Positions 1-6,577 of a stretch of 12,997 nt of DNA are shown piece by piece; the first letter of the stretch is position 1; the number at the start of each line of letters is the position of its first letter. Below the pieces are notes generated by a model that was not told where the DNA came from, ran no database searches, and was given only the letters and a program-made list of their open reading frames with translations. The DNA is from Candidatus Accumulibacter vicinus. Its GTDB lineage: Bacteria; Pseudomonadota; Gammaproteobacteria; Burkholderiales; Rhodocyclaceae. The translations under genes and the position numbers were made by a program. The DNA is taken from assembly GCA_002425405.1 (NCBI GenBank), contig DIME01000143.1:1-12997 (forward strand), written 5' to 3'.

Positions 1-325
1 GCGCCAGCGGGGATAGGCCCCGGGCCGCGGCAGCCGCCATGGCGGCGGAATAGTTTTCCCCGCGCCAGCGGGGATAGGCCCTAGACCAGTGGATCGTGAT
101 TGACCCTCAAGGAGTTTTCCCCGCGCCAGCGGGGATAGGCCCGGAAGCAAATACAAGGTTATCGGTACCACTGAGTTTTCCCCGCGCCAGCGGGGATAGG
201 CCCAACAGCAATGAGTGCGCCGGCAATGGCAGGAAGTTTTCCCCGCGCCAGCGGGGATAGGCCCCAGAGGATCCGCCCAAGGTTCGAGAGCGCATCGTTT
301 TCCCCGCGCCAGCGGGGACCCCTGC
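1..325 (+). CRISPR. Type I-E-like CRISPR array, trailer-end portion
   Basis: The 29-nt repeat begins GTTTTCCCCGCGCCAGCGGG and ends GATAGGCCC. Copies lie at 1-20 (cut by the window edge), 53-81, 114-142, 175-203 and 236-264, with a decayed copy at 297-325. Every spacer is exactly 32 nt (21-52, 82-113, 143-174, 204-235, 265-296), so the period is 61 nt. The repeat can form a CCCCGC/GCGGGG hairpin and closely resembles the E. coli type I-E repeat in the same orientation. crRNA is therefore probably read left to right, with the leader and any cas genes beyond position 1. The last copy matches only through position 318 and then diverges, as is typical of the trailer end. The four complete repeats are identical. 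No cas gene is visible, so activity cannot be judged. Confidence 0.97.
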
Positions 326-541
326 CTGTTCCGCTTGCGATCGTAAAATCCGGTCGCGGCGCATGACTTCGCCAAGCACCGACATGGGTGTCGCAAAGAG
401 GCCATAGCCGACATCGACGACCCGCTCGCCGGTGCCGAAGTCATTAGAGCCGTGTACGTTCCCGACAGGGTGTGCATGCAGGCTCTGTGGCAGGCCGTCG
501 GCTGCCGCTCGCAAGCGTGCCAAGAAAATTTTTTCTTCCAT
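326..541 (-). other. Unassigned stretch with a weak possible ORF fragment
   Basis: This gap between the CRISPR trailer and the pncB promoter has no confident gene. On the minus strand an open frame from an ATG at 541 encodes about 70 residues (starting MEEKIFLARLRAAADGL, later GERVVDVGYGLFATP). It has fairly GC-rich third positions, then runs into the CRISPR repeats, where it becomes meaningless. It could be the surviving 5' end of a gene truncated when the array was placed here, or chance. I do not recognise the product. No clear Shine-Dalgarno sequence supports it, and its start abuts the probable pncB promoter. Confidence 0.2.
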
Positions 542-543
542 TA

Positions 544-573
544 GTTGCAAAATGCAACGAAGTGGTCTACAGT
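544..573 (+). promoter_or_regulatory. Candidate pncB operon promoter with operator-like inverted repeat
   Basis: A perfect inverted repeat GTTGCA-AAA-TGCAAC lies at 544-558. It contains a possible -35 (TTGCAA, 545-550). A possible -10 (TACAGT, 568-573) follows after 17 bp, and each hexamer matches four of six consensus bases. Transcription would start near 580, about 40 nt before the pncB ATG. An AT-rich near-palindrome at 523-538 sits just upstream and could act as an UP element. A dyad over the -35 suggests a repressor site; NAD genes are commonly controlled by dedicated regulators such as NrtR or NadQ. The regulator here is not identified, and the dyad does not clearly match any consensus I can recall. 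Confidence 0.4.
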
Positions 574-619
574 GTGTTCACGCGCCGGCTGGTCGGCGTT
601 GCCGAAGAGGAGAGTGAGC

Positions 620-1840
620 ATGACCTGGCAGAAGATTTATCCCCCTGTGGTTCGCAGCCTGCTGGAAAACGACCTTTACAAGTTCACGATGTGGCAGGCG
701 CTGCTGCATAGCCACCCGGGAGCGCAGGCCGAATACGCCTTCTTCTGCCGGAACCGGCCCGTCTATCCGCTGGCGGAGCTTAAGGCCGACGTCGATGCCG
801 AACTCGACCACTTGTGTACCCTGACCTTCAGCGACGATGAACTCGCGTATCTGCGCAGCCTGCGCTTCATCAAGAGCGACTTCGTCGACTTCCTCTCGGT
901 GTTTCGCTTCCAGCGCCGCTTCATCCGCACGCGCGCCGACGGCGAGCATCTGCGGGTCGTCGCCAGCGGTCCTCTGGTGCATGTCATGGCCTTCGAGATT
1001 TTTGTGCTCTACATTGTCAATGAACTCTATTTTCGCCGGCTATCGACCGATGCTTCGATCCTTGCCGTGGCGCGCGAACGGCTGCAGGCGAAGGTCGGAT
1101 TCCTGAAGTCGGAGCGGCAGGCACTGCTGTCGGCGACCGAACCTTTCATCTTCTTCGACTTCGGCCTGCGTCGGCGCTATTCCGCGGCCTGGCACGAGGA
1201 AGTCGTGCGCACGCTGGCCAGCGAGGTGCCGGAGCATTTTCGCGGCACTTCCAACGTCTACCTGGCGAAGAAGCTGGGGCTGACGCCGATCGGCACGATG
1301 GCGCACGAGTACCTGCAGGCTTACCAGGCGTTCGGCTTTCGCCTGCGCGATTTTCAGAAAGCGGCGCTCGAGGCCTGGGTGCAGGAGTATCGCGGCGATC
1401 TTGGCATCGCGCTGACCGACGTGGTCGGCATGGATGCCTTTCTCGCCGATTTCGACCTGTACTTCGCCAAGCTGTTCGACGGCCTGCGCCACGATTCGGG
1501 CGATCCCGTCGAATGGGCGGAGAAGGCGCTACGCCACTATGCGCAACTGCACATCGACCCGATGAGCAAGCGCCTGGTCTTCTCCGACGGCCTCAACCTG
1601 CCGCGCGCGGTCGATCTGTACCGGCGTTTGCGCGGACGTGTGCAGACCTCCTACGGCATCGGCACCGACCTGTCGAACGATACGCCGCATCAGGCACTCA
1701 ATGTGGTCATGAAAATCATGGCGTGCAACGGGCAGCCGGTCGCCAAGCTCTCCGATTCTGCAGGCAAGACGTTGTGCGAGGACCACACCTTCCTGGCCTA
1801 TCTGCGCCAGGTCTTCAATCATCCGGTGGAAACGCCATGA
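620..1840 (+). CDS. pncB: Nicotinate phosphoribosyltransferase
   Basis: Cytoplasmic enzyme of the Preiss-Handler NAD salvage route. It converts nicotinate and PRPP to nicotinate mononucleotide, with ATP hydrolysis stimulating the reaction. The 406-residue length fits the family. Family signatures include the N-terminal LLENDLYKFTMWQ (residues 14-26), TSNVYLAKKLGLTPIGTMAHE (residues 210-230, with H229 at the position of the phosphorylated histidine), and later GLRHDSGDP and YGIGTDLSND. The ATG at 620 is preferred over an upstream in-frame ATG at 545: it has a GAGGAG Shine-Dalgarno at 607-612 and places the conserved N terminus where PncB proteins begin, whereas the extra 25 residues are not family-like. 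It is the first gene of a six-gene operon, and its TGA overlaps the nadE ATG by four bases (ATGA), implying translational coupling. Confidence 0.96.
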   Translation: MTWQKIYPPVVRSLLENDLYKFTMWQALLHSHPGAQAEYAFFCRNRPVYPLAELKADVDAELDHLCTLTFSDDELAYLRSLRFIKSDFVDFLSVFRFQRRFIRTRADGEHLRVVASGPLVHVMAFEIFVLYIVNELYFRRLSTDASILAVARERLQAKVGFLKSERQALLSATEPFIFFDFGLRRRYSAAWHEEVVRTLASEVPEHFRGTSNVYLAKKLGLTPIGTMAHEYLQAYQAFGFRLRDFQKAALEAWVQEYRGDLGIALTDVVGMDAFLADFDLYFAKLFDGLRHDSGDPVEWAEKALRHYAQLHIDPMSKRLVFSDGLNLPRAVDLYRRLRGRVQTSYGIGTDLSNDTPHQALNVVMKIMACNGQPVAKLSDSAGKTLCEDHTFLAYLRQVFNHPVETP

Positions 1841-3543
1841 GCCACTTTCGCATCACCCTCGCGCAGTTGAATCCGACGATCGGCGACATCGACGGCAACA
1901 TCGGCCTGATGTGTCGCGCAGCCGCCCAGGCGCATGCCGAGCAGGCGCAGATGGTGGTTTTCCCCGAACTGTCGCTGACCGCTTACTCGCCCGGTGACCT
2001 GCTCGATGAACCCGAATTCATCGAGCGCGCGGCGGCGGGCCTGAACACGCTGCTTGCAGCCAGCCATGCGACGCCGGGCCTGTACTGGGTGGTCGGCGCG
2101 CCGACGCGGCGCAGCGGCCCCGGCAAGCCGCTTGAAAACAGTCTGCTCGTGATTTGTGATGGCACCGTCGTTGTCCGCTACGCGAAGCAGTTGCTGCCGA
2201 CCTACAACATTTTTGACGAGCGCCGCCATTTCGAGCCGGGGCCGGATGTCGCCCGGATCCTGCGCGTCGGCGGTACGCAGATCGGTTTCCTGATCTGTGA
2301 AGACGGCTGGAATGACGCCGGCAGCGACTATGCGGTCAACCCGTTCAGCCGCCTCGCCGATGCCCGTCCCGATCTGCTGGTGACGATCAACGCCAGCCCG
2401 TCGAACATCGGCAAGCGCGAACAGCGCCATCGTCTCTTTGCGGCGGCCAGTCGGCGCCACCAGATCCCGCTGGTCTATGTCAACCAGATCGGCGGGCATG
2501 ACCAGCTGGTCTTCGACGGCGCCTCGTTCGCGGTTTCTCCCAAGGCCGGAGTGGTGTTCGAGGCGCCGCGCTTTGCCGAAGCGGTGAGCACGTTGCAGTG
2601 GGACGGCACTAACTTTCTGTCGGCCAGCGGGGAAGCGCTGCCGCCAGTCGCCGCCGAAGGACTGCCGGTGATGGAGTTCTACCGCCGGCAGATCGTTCTC
2701 GGCTTGCGCGATTACGCTCGTCGCTGCGGCTTCAGCCGCGCGGTCGTCGGCTCCTCGGGCGGGATCGACAGCGCGCTGACGCTGGCGCTCGCCGTCGAGG
2801 CACTCGGTGCGGACCATGTTGTTGCCATCACCATGCCATCGAGTTTCTCGACGCCAGGCAGCGTCGGCGACTCCGAGGTGCTCTGCCGAAGGCTTGGAAT
2901 CCGCCTGATCGAGCACCCCATTCGCGACCTCGTCAGCCAGTTCGCAGCGGACTTTGCCGCGGCCTGCAGCGGCCCCTTGCGCGGTCTGGCGCTCGAGAAT
3001 CTGCAGGCGCGGGTGCGCGGCACCATCCTGATGGAGTATTCCAACAGTTATGGCCACCTGCTGCTCACCACCGGCAACAAGAGCGAAATCTCGGTCGGCT
3101 ATTGCACGCTGTACGGCGATACCAACGGCGGTCTGGGTTTGATCGGCGACCTCTACAAGACCGAAGTCTTTGCCTTGAGCCGGCACCTCAACGAATGCGC
3201 CGATGGCGAAGTGATCCCGCAGGCGATCCTCGACAAGGCGCCTTCGGCCGAGCTCGCGCCCGGTCAGCGGGACACCGACAGCCTGCCGCCGTATCCGGTC
3301 CTGGACACGATCCTCAAGGTGCTGATCGAGGGGGAGCGCCTCGGTGCCGACGAGCGCGCGGAAGTCGAGTCAACCTATGCGCAACTGCTGGTCGACGCCG
3401 AGGGCAGGGCGCTGGTGACGAGAATACGGCGCATGATTGCGCGCAACGAATACAAGCGACGCCAGGCCCCGCCGATTCTGCGCCTGCGCGGGCGCGCTTT
3501 CGGCAGCGGCCGGCAGATGCCGATTGCCGCCTGCTATGACTGA
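1837..3543 (+). CDS. nadE: Glutamine-dependent NAD(+) synthetase
   Basis: Catalyses the last step of NAD synthesis: ATP-dependent amidation of nicotinate adenine dinucleotide using ammonia released from glutamine. The protein has 568 residues. The N-terminal half is a nitrilase-type glutaminase with the triad E44 (VFPELSLTAYSPGDLL), K117 (RYAKQLLPTYNIFDERRHF) and C154 (GFLICEDGW). The C-terminal half is the N-type ATP pyrophosphatase synthetase with the P-loop SGGIDS at 307-312 and the conserved TTGNKSEISVGYCTLYGD stretch. Two fused domains identify the glutamine-using form rather than the short ammonia-only form. The start is fixed by the four-base overlap with pncB and by the family N terminus (FRITLAQLNPTIGDI). 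The next gene begins 15 nt downstream. Confidence 0.97.
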   Translation: MSHFRITLAQLNPTIGDIDGNIGLMCRAAAQAHAEQAQMVVFPELSLTAYSPGDLLDEPEFIERAAAGLNTLLAASHATPGLYWVVGAPTRRSGPGKPLENSLLVICDGTVVVRYAKQLLPTYNIFDERRHFEPGPDVARILRVGGTQIGFLICEDGWNDAGSDYAVNPFSRLADARPDLLVTINASPSNIGKREQRHRLFAAASRRHQIPLVYVNQIGGHDQLVFDGASFAVSPKAGVVFEAPRFAEAVSTLQWDGTNFLSASGEALPPVAAEGLPVMEFYRRQIVLGLRDYARRCGFSRAVVGSSGGIDSALTLALAVEALGADHVVAITMPSSFSTPGSVGDSEVLCRRLGIRLIEHPIRDLVSQFAADFAAACSGPLRGLALENLQARVRGTILMEYSNSYGHLLLTTGNKSEISVGYCTLYGDTNGGLGLIGDLYKTEVFALSRHLNECADGEVIPQAILDKAPSAELAPGQRDTDSLPPYPVLDTILKVLIEGERLGADERAEVESTYAQLLVDAEGRALVTRIRRMIARNEYKRRQAPPILRLRGRAFGSGRQMPIAACYD

Positions 3544-3558
3544 CCAGGAGCCCATTAA

Positions 3559-4584
3559 ATGACCCCCGACCGATTCGACACCGCCGTACTGATTGGCCGT
3601 TTCCAGCCTTTCCACAATGCGCATGCGGCCTTGCTCGCCAGAACCCTGCAAAGCGCCGGGCAGGTGATCGTCCTGCTCGGATCGGCGCACGCCGCGCGCA
3701 ATGCGAAGAACCCGTTTACCTGGGAGGAGCGCGCCGCCATGATCGGCAGCACGCTCGACGAAGCGACGCGCGCGCGTGTCCGTTTTCTGCCGATTCGCGA
3801 CTACTACGACGATCGGCGCTGGGGCGAGGCGGTCGTCGCTGCGGTGCAGGAACACAGTGTCCCCGGCGCACGGATTGCCCTCGTCGGCTACCTCAAGGAT
3901 GCCTCCAGCCAATACCTGCAGCGTTTTCCGCGCTGGCAGTTCGTCGCCGCGCCGCAATTTGACGAGATCGACGCGACCAGTATCCGCCAGATCTACTTCG
4001 AGAGCGAAGACTGGCCGGCGACACAGGCGTTGCTTGGCGGGCTGCTGCCGGCGCCGATCGTTCACTATCTGAAGGGCTGGACCCGCCTGCAGCATTATCA
4101 CTCACTGCGCGGCGAGCATCTGGCCCTCGAGGAGAACCGGCGGGTCTGGGGAAGCGGTCCTTTCGTGACCGTGGACGCGGTCGTCACCGCGTCCGCGCAT
4201 GTCCTGCTCGTCGAACGTGGGCGTTTGCCGGGAAAGGGCTTGTGGGCCGTGCCGGGCGGTTTTCTCGAGCCGCGTGAGCGTGTCCTGCAGGGCGCGATTC
4301 GTGAGCTGCGTGAAGAAACCGGCCTTGGCCTGCTCGATTCCACCCTTGAAGTGGCCCTGCAAGGCGTTGCCGTCTTCGATCACCCCGACCGCAGTCTGCG
4401 CGGGCGAACGATCACGCATGCGCATTGGTTCGATCTCGGCGACTGCCGCTTGCCCGAGGTCAGCGGCGCCGACGATGCGGCGCAAGCCAGGTGGACGCCG
4501 ATTGCAGAACTCAGGGCCATGGAAAGTCGCTTCTTTGAAGATCACTTCAATCTGCTCGACCACTTTCTGTCCCTGCATCCCTGA
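3559..4584 (+). CDS. nadM: Bifunctional NMN adenylyltransferase (NadM type) / Nudix hydrolase
   Basis: Two-domain protein of 341 residues. The N-terminal nucleotidyltransferase has the GRFQPFHNAH motif (residues 13-22; GxFxPxHxxH class) and a downstream ATSIRQIYFE segment like the ISTxR motif; it should transfer AMP from ATP to NMN or NaMN. The C-terminal half carries a complete Nudix box beginning at G234 (GFLEPRE then RELREETGL). In related NadM-Nudix proteins this domain hydrolyses ADP-ribose, so that activity is likely here by family analogy. AGGAG at 3546-3550 lies 8 nt before the ATG. PncB, NadM and NadE together complete nicotinate-to-NAD synthesis. Whether NMN or NaMN is preferred cannot be read from the sequence. 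Confidence 0.93.
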   Translation: MTPDRFDTAVLIGRFQPFHNAHAALLARTLQSAGQVIVLLGSAHAARNAKNPFTWEERAAMIGSTLDEATRARVRFLPIRDYYDDRRWGEAVVAAVQEHSVPGARIALVGYLKDASSQYLQRFPRWQFVAAPQFDEIDATSIRQIYFESEDWPATQALLGGLLPAPIVHYLKGWTRLQHYHSLRGEHLALEENRRVWGSGPFVTVDAVVTASAHVLLVERGRLPGKGLWAVPGGFLEPRERVLQGAIRELREETGLGLLDSTLEVALQGVAVFDHPDRSLRGRTITHAHWFDLGDCRLPEVSGADDAAQARWTPIAELRAMESRFFEDHFNLLDHFLSLHP

Positions 4585-4594
4585 GCCTGGCGCG

Positions 4595-5572
4595 ATGTCA
4601 TTCACCGCACTCACCTGTCCGCAATGCGGTGCGGCATTGCCCCGACAGGCGAGCTGGCGCATGGTGGTCTGTCCTTATTGCTCCGCGACGGTCACCCGCA
4701 ACAAGTCGCTCGTGCAGGCGGCGCCCTTGCGCGAAGCAGCCGCGCGAGTTCGTGCGCAGGCCCTGGCCGGCTACCCATCGACCTTGCCGGTGCTGCGCTG
4801 GCAGGGGCAACGCTACCAATTGCTCAAGCGGGTGGGTGTCGGCGAACATGCCGAGGTTCATCTTGCTGAACGCATGGGTCCCTTTCCGGCGCGGGTGATC
4901 GTCAAACTGGCGCACGCCGGTACGAAACCCGGCGTGCTTGCCGCCGAGGCCGCGATCCTGCGCGCCCTGCAGGCGAGTCGGCTGGCAGAGGCGGCGTACT
5001 TTTCGCAAAGGGTTCCGCAACCGATTGCCAGCGGTGTCGGCGAAACGGCCGGCGGAAACGAGCAGGAAGGGCTGCTGCTCCGCCATCCCTCCGGATACTG
5101 GGGTAGCCTGGCGCAGGTTTTGCATTACGCAGCAAACGGAATCGATCCACGGCACGCTGTCTGGATCTGGCGGCGAGTCCTCGAAGTGCTGGCATTTGCG
5201 CACGACAGCGGCTGGACGCACGGCGAGCTGAGGCCCGAGCACTGGCTCGTCCACCCGCGCGATCACGGCGTGCACCTCGTCGGCTGGTCGCACGCCATGC
5301 CTGACGCGGATGGCGCAGCGATGGCCCGCGATCTGCGGCAATCGGCGTGGACCCTGCGCGCACTCTTGTCCGGAGGCGACGCGCTGCCCACCTGCGGGCG
5401 CAGTACGCCTCCTCCCCTGGTGGATTTGCTGGAGCGCAGCAGCGAAGACGCCGCCTGGTGTGCCGAGGTCGGCGCGCGCGGGCTTGACCAGGCGCTGGTC
5501 GCGGCCGCTCGCGCCGCCTTCGGGCCGCCGAAATTCATCCCTTTCAACCCCATTTCGGCGACTTGCCGCTAG
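4595..5572 (+). CDS. Zinc-ribbon protein with degenerate protein-kinase-like domain
   Basis: 325 residues. A zinc ribbon opens the protein (C8-x2-C11 and C26-x2-C29). A eukaryotic-type kinase fold follows: glycine-rich loop around GVGEHAEVHLA (81-91), candidate beta-3 lysine K104 (VIVKL), and a possible helix-C glutamate E118. The catalytic-loop equivalent is HGELRPEHWLVHP (209-221), with Glu where the HRD motif has Asp. The DFG equivalent is VGW (229-231), with Gly replacing the metal-binding Asp. Loss of both aspartates suggests a pseudokinase or a very atypical enzyme. No membrane segment or signal peptide is seen. The start 10 nt after the nadM stop has only a weak Shine-Dalgarno, so translation may depend on coupling. 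The stop codon overlaps the AGGAG of the next gene. Function is unknown; pairing with the vWA neighbour suggests they act together. Confidence 0.75.
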   Translation: MSFTALTCPQCGAALPRQASWRMVVCPYCSATVTRNKSLVQAAPLREAAARVRAQALAGYPSTLPVLRWQGQRYQLLKRVGVGEHAEVHLAERMGPFPARVIVKLAHAGTKPGVLAAEAAILRALQASRLAEAAYFSQRVPQPIASGVGETAGGNEQEGLLLRHPSGYWGSLAQVLHYAANGIDPRHAVWIWRRVLEVLAFAHDSGWTHGELRPEHWLVHPRDHGVHLVGWSHAMPDADGAAMARDLRQSAWTLRALLSGGDALPTCGRSTPPPLVDLLERSSEDAAWCAEVGARGLDQALVAAARAAFGPPKFIPFNPISATCR

Positions 5573-5581
5573 GAGAACATC

Positions 5582-6559
5582 ATGGGCTACGGTAGTTATT
5601 CGCACAGCGCGCATGCGGCGCTGACCACGGATCGGGCGGCGCTGTCACGCGCCGAGGTCTTCAAACAACGGGGCTGTCACGCCTTGATGGACCCCAGGGG
5701 CCTGTTGGTTCGCGAAGCGCGCGACAGCGCCGAACATCCGAATTCGCTCGGCATCGTCTTTGCGCTCGATGTCACCGGCTCGATGGGAAATATTCCCGAA
5801 TTCCTCGCGCGCCGCGATCTGCCGACTTTCATGAAGTTGCTGACCGATTGCCGGGTTCCCGACCCGCAGGTGATGTTCATGGCGATTGGCGATGCCACCT
5901 CGGATGGCGCGCCGCTGCAGGTCGGGCAGTTCGAAACCACTGCGGAACTGATCGACCAGTGGCTCACCTGGAGTTACCTCGAAGGGGGAGGCGGTGGCTC
6001 GAATAGCGAGAGTTACGAGCTGGCTTTCTACGTACTCGCGCAACACACCGACCTCGACTGCTGGGTGAAGCGCAGAAAACGTGGCTATCTGTTCATGACC
6101 GGCGATGAACATCCCTATCCGGTCGTTTCTCGCCATCAGATCGAAGCCCTGATCGGCGAGAGGCTCGACGAAGACATTGCGCTCGAGGAGGTCGTCGCCG
6201 CTGCCGCCGAATCCTGGCATCTCTTCTTCCTGATTCCGGATCGGCAACGCCGTCAAAACTGTGAAGCGCGCTGGCGCGAGGTGCTCGGCGACCAGGTGAT
6301 CTGCATGGAATCCCATGTGGACACCTGCACGGTCGCGGCAGCGATCGTCGGTCTGACCGAGGGCGCCCTCAGCGGCGTCGACGCGCTCGCCGATGTCCTG
6401 CACGCCAACGGCACCCCGCGTGATCGCATTGCCGCCACCGTCCGCGCGCTGCAGCCTTATGCTGATCTCATCGACCCGGACGCGCCGAAGCGCATCCACA
6501 CGCATCCGACTTCGACCGCGATCGGCAAACCCGATTGGTGGAAGCGCCTGTTTTCCTGA
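5582..6559 (+). CDS. vWA (MIDAS) domain protein
   Basis: 325 residues, cytoplasmic (no signal peptide or membrane helix). The metal-ion-dependent adhesion site begins at D63-V-T-G-S67-M, a DxTxS variant of DxSxS. Further acidic and Ser/Gly candidates are AIGDATSDGAPLQ (101-113), a five-glycine run in LEGGGGGSNSESYE (133-146) and MTGDE (172-176). The N terminus (GYGSYSHSAHAALT) is short and hydrophilic, and the C-terminal part is mainly helical. Bacterial cytoplasmic vWA proteins commonly act as metal-dependent scaffolds with ATPases, kinases or chaperone-like partners. The adjacent kinase-like gene ends 9 nt upstream, and AGGAG at 5571-5575 precedes the ATG by 6 nt, so co-expression is very likely. 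The specific role is unknown. Confidence 0.8.
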   Translation: MGYGSYSHSAHAALTTDRAALSRAEVFKQRGCHALMDPRGLLVREARDSAEHPNSLGIVFALDVTGSMGNIPEFLARRDLPTFMKLLTDCRVPDPQVMFMAIGDATSDGAPLQVGQFETTAELIDQWLTWSYLEGGGGGSNSESYELAFYVLAQHTDLDCWVKRRKRGYLFMTGDEHPYPVVSRHQIEALIGERLDEDIALEEVVAAAAESWHLFFLIPDRQRRQNCEARWREVLGDQVICMESHVDTCTVAAAIVGLTEGALSGVDALADVLHANGTPRDRIAATVRALQPYADLIDPDAPKRIHTHPTSTAIGKPDWWKRLFS

Positions 6560-6577
6560 AGAGGAGGGCCTGTGCGC

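Noticed and set aside
107..325. Minus-strand reading frame through the CRISPR repeats (PAGAGKT, GLSPLARGKL, YPRWRGENF repeats)
   Set aside because: The peptide repeats are translations of the CRISPR repeat in successive frames; such ORFs are a known annotation artefact of type I-E arrays.
545..619. N-terminal extension of pncB from the ATG at 545
   Set aside because: It overlaps the probable promoter, is not family-like, and the ATG at 620 has a strong Shine-Dalgarno and the expected PncB N terminus.
1819..3186. 455-codon minus-strand open frame opposite nadE
   Set aside because: It is fully antisense to nadE, whose motifs and length are unambiguous, with no ribosome site or recognisable domain.
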